DNA from: Xanthoparmelia taractica
Taxonomy: Eukaryota; Ascomycota; Lecanoromycetes; Lecanorales; Parmeliaceae
Direction of reading: 5' to 3'
Assembly (NCBI GenBank): GCA_033085395.1
Contig: JANQBS010000219.1
Coordinates: 1-64,000, forward strand
Length of the DNA stretch: 64,000 bases
Positions 58,601-64,000 of the stretch are shown here, piece by piece. The first letter of the stretch is position 1, and each line of letters begins with the position of its first letter. Below the pieces are notes generated by a model. That model worked only from the letters and a program-made list of their open reading frames with translations, ran no database searches and had not been told where the DNA came from. Position numbers and translations under genes: made by a program.

Positions 58601-59639
58601 CTACTGCGCCTTCTTCATTCCTGGCTGCTGCTGACCACCAACGTACTTGTTGATATCAGTAGCATCAGCAGCTTGTCTCCCTACTCCTTTCACCGTCTCC
58701 CAGCCCTGTCTTACAACCGGAGGCGTGCTCTGATTCGCAACCAACGCATCTACCCTTGCAACCATCTGCGCAATAGCCGCCTGTACGAAGCTGCTCTGAC
58801 TGTACCTAGCCCTCACGAAGACGGTGTAGATCCCCAAGAGAATCCAGCTGCCCTTGGTGAAAATGATTGCTGAGAAGAGGACGCGAAACCAAAGAAAGAT
58901 CTCGAGGCTAGCGACAAGCATCATTGAGGAGTCGTAGTACTCTTTGACGAATTTGCCAATGGTGTCGGCCATGGGAGAAGCTTTGGTCGCTGGACGGCCG
59001 CCTGGTGAGGCACCAGCGGGAGTTTGCTGTGGGCCTGAGATAGTGGGAAGGATGTTGGTACGGGTGTAGGTCGCCACATGGAAGACAGAATAGACCATGA
59101 ATGGAAGAAGGGCGAGTGGGATCTGGCGCGCGAAAAGCCAGACAAGTGCCATTGCTAGAAGTTCGCATATTAGTTTGATGTTGTTGAGACATTGAGTCAG
59201 GGGTTCGCGAACCTAGATATTGTACATTCTCGTCTCCGGCTAGAGCCATGGGACCACCTTGTTGACGGCCACCAGCGCGGGCTCTTGCACGGTAGGCCTT
59301 GTAGACAACGATTCCATAAGTAGCTGCGGCGGCCACAAAAGCGGTGCGGTAAGAGTACCGGGCCCAGGCACTATATGGGTGGAAAGTGATATAGGATAGG
59401 CCATAGCGGAGCGTGCAGAGAAGCAACGTCACATGTCCTACAAACCAGCCGAATCTAAAAAAGAAACAAAGTCAGTGCTGGAAAGGCACATTAGAGCTTC
59501 CGAGACATACTGAAGAGTCTGTGCAAGATGCATAAAGCGCTCGCCTACACAGGTCTTGATAAGCATGGGTTCCGAAAAGGCCAGACTTTGACGAGACGGG
59601 AGGTATACCTAGAGAGCCGGTGGCAGGAGGCGGAGCCAT
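58601..59639 (-). CDS. POM33/PER33 (TMEM33-like) ER and nuclear envelope membrane protein
   Basis: Four exons (59639-59609, 59544-59511, 59454-59213, 59154-58601), the first two only 31 and 34 nt, join in phase to 286 residues. Homologues shape ER membranes and assist nuclear pore distribution. The sequence opens MAPPPATGSLGERFMHLAQTLQ, then the helices FGWFVGHVTLLLCTLRYGLSY and AFVAAAATYGIVVYKAYRA. MALVWLFARQIPLALLPFMVYSVFHVATY and MMLVASLEIFLWFRVLFSAIIF follow, and then the amphipathic C-terminal half. A Gly/Gln-rich tail ends in KKAQ. The family identification rests on the helix pattern and these segments. Confidence 0.85.
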
Positions 59640-60256
59640 TGCTCGTCAATCGTATGATGATTCAAAGCTGTGGAATTGTTGGTGTCGCGATATTGGAACA
59701 GTCTTTGTGGTAGAGATGAAGTGAGTCGAAGAAAGACGTGTGGAGTTTGAAGTGAGGAAGAACAAGATCAGGGCTGAAGCTCTGACTTTTCCCAGCCCTG
59801 CTGAATGACGCACCAGACGTTTTTTTTGATGACAGGCGACAATTAGACGATGCGTGTCCACTACTTCTACATACTTAACCACATGACACCAGATGTCCTT
59901 TAGCAAATGATCCGTTTTTTGTCTGCTGAATTGTATGCTAGCCAAAGGGAGCTTCGTATTCAATTGTCGAGCAATACTTGTATGATAAAGAATATTGGCT
60001 ATGGGTTTTAAGAACATGAGAAATTCCGCCTCAGAAAGCTGTCTTGACACACATGCCATATTGCCCCTTGCCCTTCCTCAACATTAGTCTTCAACAGTGT
60101 CCAGTCTGTAGAGTCTAGTACCAATGAAATGAGACTGGGGATATCGAGAACATGCTGTGAATCGAATGAAGGCTGCATCAACATCCGCCCAAGAGCAAAA
60201 GGACAGATAGGAGGTCGCATGGTTATGAGCACAATGACGCATGCTGCTTTGGGGGG
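59640..60256. other. intergenic between POM33 and septin genes
   Basis: About 620 bp. It should hold the POM33-family promoter and the septin 3' untranslated region. No gene is supported. Confidence 0.5.
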
Positions 60257-61888
60257 TTAGTTTCTCCCCCCAAGCGAGAAACCCTTCTTCGGCTTCTTCT
60301 CATCCAGTGGCCGTCCACTCTCCACGCGTGACTTCTTCTCGTCCAGCTCTGCACGTTGTCTCTCCAGCTGATCCTTCATCTCACGATGTCTAGCGTATAG
60401 CTCCTCTTCGCTCTGCTTCAATTTACTCTCTTTCTCGGCAACCTTCTGCTGGAAGACCATTTTCATCTCCGATTCCATCTTCGCCAGCTTTTGCTCGTGA
60501 AGCGTACGTTCCTCTTCCTGCTTCACAGCTGGGTTGACTTCCTTGAACACGCTTGGGTCCTGGGCCACGCCCATTTGGGTAAGTCTATCAGAGCGGTAAT
60601 TCTCGTAGAGTGCATTGTTGGTGTGCTCTTTGAGCTCTTCCATGTGCGTACGAATAAGCATCTGTCGTAGCTTGACGAAGTCGCAGTGGTCCTCGTTGTC
60701 GACTTCGATGACACCCCAGGGGTAGCGGCGTCCGCGCACCTTTCGACCTTCGGGACTAGTGACTTCACTATTCGCACCCACAATTGCGAATGGAACCTTG
60801 GACATGATTTCCTGGTTTTCCGCAATGGTTTCATCATCGTCCAGCTCGTAGCGTGGGCCTTCGAAGATCTGAATGGCGTGGTGGTTGATATCGGTCAAGA
60901 TCTGACGGGTGATTAGCACTCGTTACCTATCAAACACCCAGCATCAGCTCACCCTCGCCTTGAACGACATGATCTCTTCATCGGTCAGAGTATCCGACTT
61001 GGCGATGACCGGGATCAGGTTGACCTTGGTATGCAGTCGGCGCATCACTTCGATATCCAAAGGCTTCAGGGAATGACCTGTAGGCTGGATAAAGTATACA
61101 CATGCGTGCACTCGGTTGTCCACGATGTTCATTCTGTTGACTTTGTTCTCGGCATCCAGGTAGGCATCGAAACGCTGCTCAATGTTCTCAACGATAGGCC
61201 TCCAGGAGTCATCATTATTGACAAAGTCGCCAAAACCTGGTGTATCCACAACGGTAAGACGTAGACGCACACCGTTCTCCTCAATATCTGCACTTATTGA
61301 CTGGATTGAGACGGTTTTTGGAATGATGTCTAGGCTAGGGCCTTTTCGCTCTTTTGGTGGGTAGAGGGAGGTATTGAAGAGGGTGTTAACCAAGGTAGAT
61401 TTTCCGAGGCCGGATTCACCTAGATCCTCAATTACTGGTGCTCTTGGATCTTGTGGCAGTCACTCACCAACGACCATAACGTTGAAGTTGAACCCTTTGC
61501 GGACACTCTTGCGGTGCCATTGGTTAGGTAGGTTGGCGAAACCAACGTATCCTGTAAGCTTCCTCCGAACCACATTCCTCATATCGCTAGCCGCCTGGGC
61601 TGCTGCCTTGGGGTCTTTGGAGCTGACTGTTTGAGAGGCAATTTGCTGGGTGGGGCTGATCGGGTTGGTGCGTTCATTGTACGGTGATGTAGGCTTTCCG
61701 TTCGGTACAGGAGGGCCACTTTGGGGCGCTGGTGATTGTCTCGGCGCTTGTGGCAAAGGTCCGTTGGTAGCTATAGAAGAGTTAGAAATGTCTCTAAGTC
61801 TCCGTTCTTTCTTGGGCGTTGATGGAGGCGTCGGCGATCTGAGACTTCCGTCTTCGATGCAGTATTCGCTGCCTCTCGTACTCATCAT
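60257..61888 (-). CDS. septin, CDC3/AspB type
   Basis: Three exons (61888-61468, 61419-60953, 60901-60257) encode 510 residues. Septins are GTP-binding proteins that form hetero-oligomeric filaments at septa and hyphal necks. A disordered Ser/Pro-rich N-terminus of about 100 residues and a basic stretch precede the GTPase domain. The P-loop GESGLGKST is split by intron 1; DTPGFGD (G3) and VIAKSDTLT (G4) follow. The septin unique element and a C-terminal coiled coil (EEELYARHREMKDQLERQ and around) come next. The combination of long N-terminus and coiled coil fits the Cdc3 group. An in-frame ATG at 61924 would add 12 residues; I chose 61888, where two ATGs sit together. Confidence 0.92.
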
Positions 61889-63209
61889 CCGCCTAACATG
61901 ATGCACTTCGAACCACTCTAACATGCTGACTGTTCATGTTCATGTAATACATGGCTGCTTGCAGGTGCAATGGTGATTGGGAATGAGAGCGCTCTGAGGT
62001 ACGATGATAGGACCTACCCATACTGACGAGCTCGACAGGGCGTGGAAAGTGGGATCAGGTGAGGAAGTGACCAGTCACCTAGTATTTATTTGAAAATCAG
62101 CAAGAGCTCGTTTTTGCGGTTTGTACGTAGTTGATGGTGATACGGGCGTGGGATCGTTTAGGTGGGACGCGAATGCAAGCTAAGCTATGGGGTTTCCCGT
62201 GTTTTTGCTTACCTTGGAGATCTAAAGACGGATTGCAGAAAGGAGTGACACCACGCAATGGAAACTGACGAAGCGAATGATGCCACAATGAGGTGTGGGG
62301 AGGGTATCAAAGGTCAAAGGGGGGTGTCGTGGTTTCTGTTGCCGTTGCAGAGGTCCAAGTTTTTTTTTGGCTTAAGGGGGCCCCGTTTAGCGCTTGATGG
62401 AAGATGAAAGGGTAAAAGTACCTTAATGACAAGGGGTGTCAGCCTTACAGACCAGCCAACGACTCCACGATCTACCGAGTAAAGTATTGACACTTCACAC
62501 TCACAGCGGCGTCTTAACGCACTTTGTGGAAAAGATCCTATTCGTACAGCGTGCAACATGTAACCCATCCGGAAGCTCAAAGCTGGTGTACCCAAACATG
62601 ATTTATGGGATATCATTGTACTTTCAATGGGTAAAGCAGGATTCTCTGATCCTTTGTATTGGAACCCAATCAGGATGCCACACTACTCCAAATTGATCCT
62701 AACGCTTAGACACTGCATACTCCTTCCGGACTGCTATGGTGCTGGGTCACTAGCATATGCGACAAGGGGGAAATGAGAAACTCTCTCCAACCAAACTGGG
62801 GTAAACTGTTCATACAGCCGGTGTCGGCGGTGCACTCTCCCCAACACCAGGGACGAAAACCAGATGGAGTGATGACGATGCAGAAATCACTGAGAGGGAT
62901 AGGTTTTATGCTACTGCATAACGGGTATCTCTAACCTTGCAACCTTTTAAACAGTGGCTGCTTTTGCTATGAAAGCTCCTCCTACCAACTCCTTTGCGCT
63001 CGAGGGTTCGATCTACAAGAAGGATCTCGTCGCTCAGTATTATGGCCCGCAACTCCTATTGTTTTCTGCGCTCCCGAACGCCACGCTATGGAAGAGAGCC
63101 TCTAAGAGGACGTCAGAGTATGATTTTCCGAATCGCTGGTTTTAGTGGAGTCTTCGTCGCTCGCTTCGAGATGCCACGACGTCGGGTCTAGTGCAAAGAG
63201 GCCAGCCTC
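61889..63209. other. intergenic upstream of septin
   Basis: About 1.3 kb. The septin promoter and 5' untranslated region lie near 61889-62300. A short frame at 62969-63145 (plus) has no recognised domain and is not called. Confidence 0.5.
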
Positions 63210-63605
63210 TTAATTTTCGTATTTTGGCGTCTCCGAGTCATGCTCAACGGCTCTGGTGGTATGACCATTGCCGTTCATGTGGACAGCTTTTCCAACTTCG
63301 TTGCGAGCATCAGCTTCCGCCTTTATACGCTCCTTTTTCATCCTCGCGTCCACTTTACCCTCTTCTCTGCACTCACTGATTTTCCCAAAGGCTGCCAGCT
63401 GTGCACATACGATCAAGAAGGTGTAGCTCCAACAAAGCTTTTCTGAAGCATGAATGTTGAGGTGGGGATGCTGTGCTGAAGGACCGAAAGTAGAGTATGG
63501 CGGAGGTTGTTTGGCAGCATCCACAATGATTGGCGGTAGGACACGAGAAAGGAGGGTGTCAAGACTTATGAGGAATAGGACCGGATTGAGGAAAATAGCC
63601 GGCAC
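63210..63605 (-). CDS. small fungal membrane protein, N-terminal exon not resolved
   Basis: The C-terminal part is clear: a hydrophobic helix (PAIFLNPVLFLISLDTLL), a Pro-rich loop, a second helix (CWSYTFLIVCAQLAAFG) and a Lys/Glu/Ala-rich coiled tail (KVDARMKKERIKAEADARN). The frame reads upstream through SKSYIV without meeting an ATG, so the start lies in an upstream exon, possibly beginning at the ATG near 63784. I could not find a phase-consistent junction. The layout resembles short uncharacterised fungal membrane proteins, but no function can be assigned. Confidence 0.55.
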   Translation of the reverse strand: MPAIFLNPVLFLISLDTLLSRVLPPIIVDAAKQPPPYSTFGPSAQHPHLNIHASEKLCWSYTFLIVCAQLAAFGKISECREEGKVDARMKKERIKAEADARNEVGKAVHMNGNGHTTRAVEHDSETPKYEN

Positions 63606-64000
63606 GATGTAGGACTTGGAGATTGCTGGGCGTATGGTAGCTGGTATGGTATATGAGCAATACAGTCTGAGAGGGAGAGGGAGATTGCGTGGTGGAGCAA
63701 ATTGGATGATGGCCCTCCGTTTACTATGTCAATTGTCCTTCTAGAGACAGCGTTTAACATCTCCCTCTCGGAGGCCTCCTGCATGCTTGCTGGTCAGCTA
63801 CTGTAGGCCACATAGTCTTCAATGGGTAACCGGTACCAGTAAACAGCTTAAATTTGGCCAGACTCAGCAATGGAGAAGCCTACGGCTTCGTCGGTGAATG
63901 AAGGCTGAAAGCTTATCGATGCTCTTCCGAATTTCATCTCACTATTGACTTATACTAAACTTTTACGACTGAGGTTGAAGTGAGTAATCATTGGAACCGT
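63606..64000. other. right edge of window
   Basis: It probably contains the missing 5' exon of the membrane-protein gene (around 63600-63790). No other feature is supported up to the edge. Confidence 0.45.

Overview
The window is nuclear DNA of a filamentous ascomycete (Pezizomycotina). The evidence is short GT-AG introns of about 45-80 nt with CTAAC-type branch sites, a heterokaryon-incompatibility (HET) protein, F-box proteins, fungal MCT-type MFS carriers, secreted cysteine-containing proteins, and fungal housekeeping genes (mitochondrial malate dehydrogenase, UPF2/NMD2, a CDC3-type septin, a POM33-family protein). A Dothideomycete is my best guess, but the sequence does not prove it. No rRNA, tRNA, CRISPR array or intact transposase was found.

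Layout. 1-1 kb: a CT microsatellite and a wrecked GT32 (Och1-like) mannosyltransferase. 1.2-3 kb: a CorA-type divalent-cation transporter gene (minus) with two nonsense codons. 3.5-11.2 kb: a six-exon amidase between two MCT-like MFS carriers, possibly a small carboxylate/amide uptake and hydrolysis neighbourhood. 12.5-17.8 kb: a Golgi GT34 glycosyltransferase with a charged tail, a fold-back element, a secreted protein and a type II membrane protein. 20.1-25.6 kb: a large NO VEIN/sacsin-like GHKL-ATPase gene with at least seven nonsense codons and a frameshift. 27.6-30.9 kb: a secreted M35-like pseudo-peptidase, divergent from malate dehydrogenase. 32.3-39.5 kb: two F-box genes, one with paired frameshifts and a duplicated 3' end, and a gene-poor gap. 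40-41.4 kb: low-complexity and repeated sequence. 41.8-45.9 kb: UPF2. 47.3-50.1 kb: a broken cysteine-rich secreted protein and an A1-like aspartic protease lacking both catalytic triplets. 51-54.8 kb: an SDR and a HET protein with a recent internal duplication. 55.4-64 kb: a SulP transporter with a STAS domain, a POM33-family protein, a CDC3-type septin and the 3' part of a small membrane-protein gene.

Conserved intact genes alternate with decayed or fast-evolving accessory genes. Several of the nonsense codons could have arisen by C-to-T change of CAA or CAG, the direction expected from repeat-induced point mutation (RIP), but that origin is inferred. The most interesting material is the GHKL-ATPase wreck, the HET internal duplication, the F-box double frameshift beside its duplicated 3' end, and two secreted proteins with protease folds whose catalytic residues look lost.

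Exon boundaries are my manual splice calls, checked for reading-phase consistency but not against transcripts.
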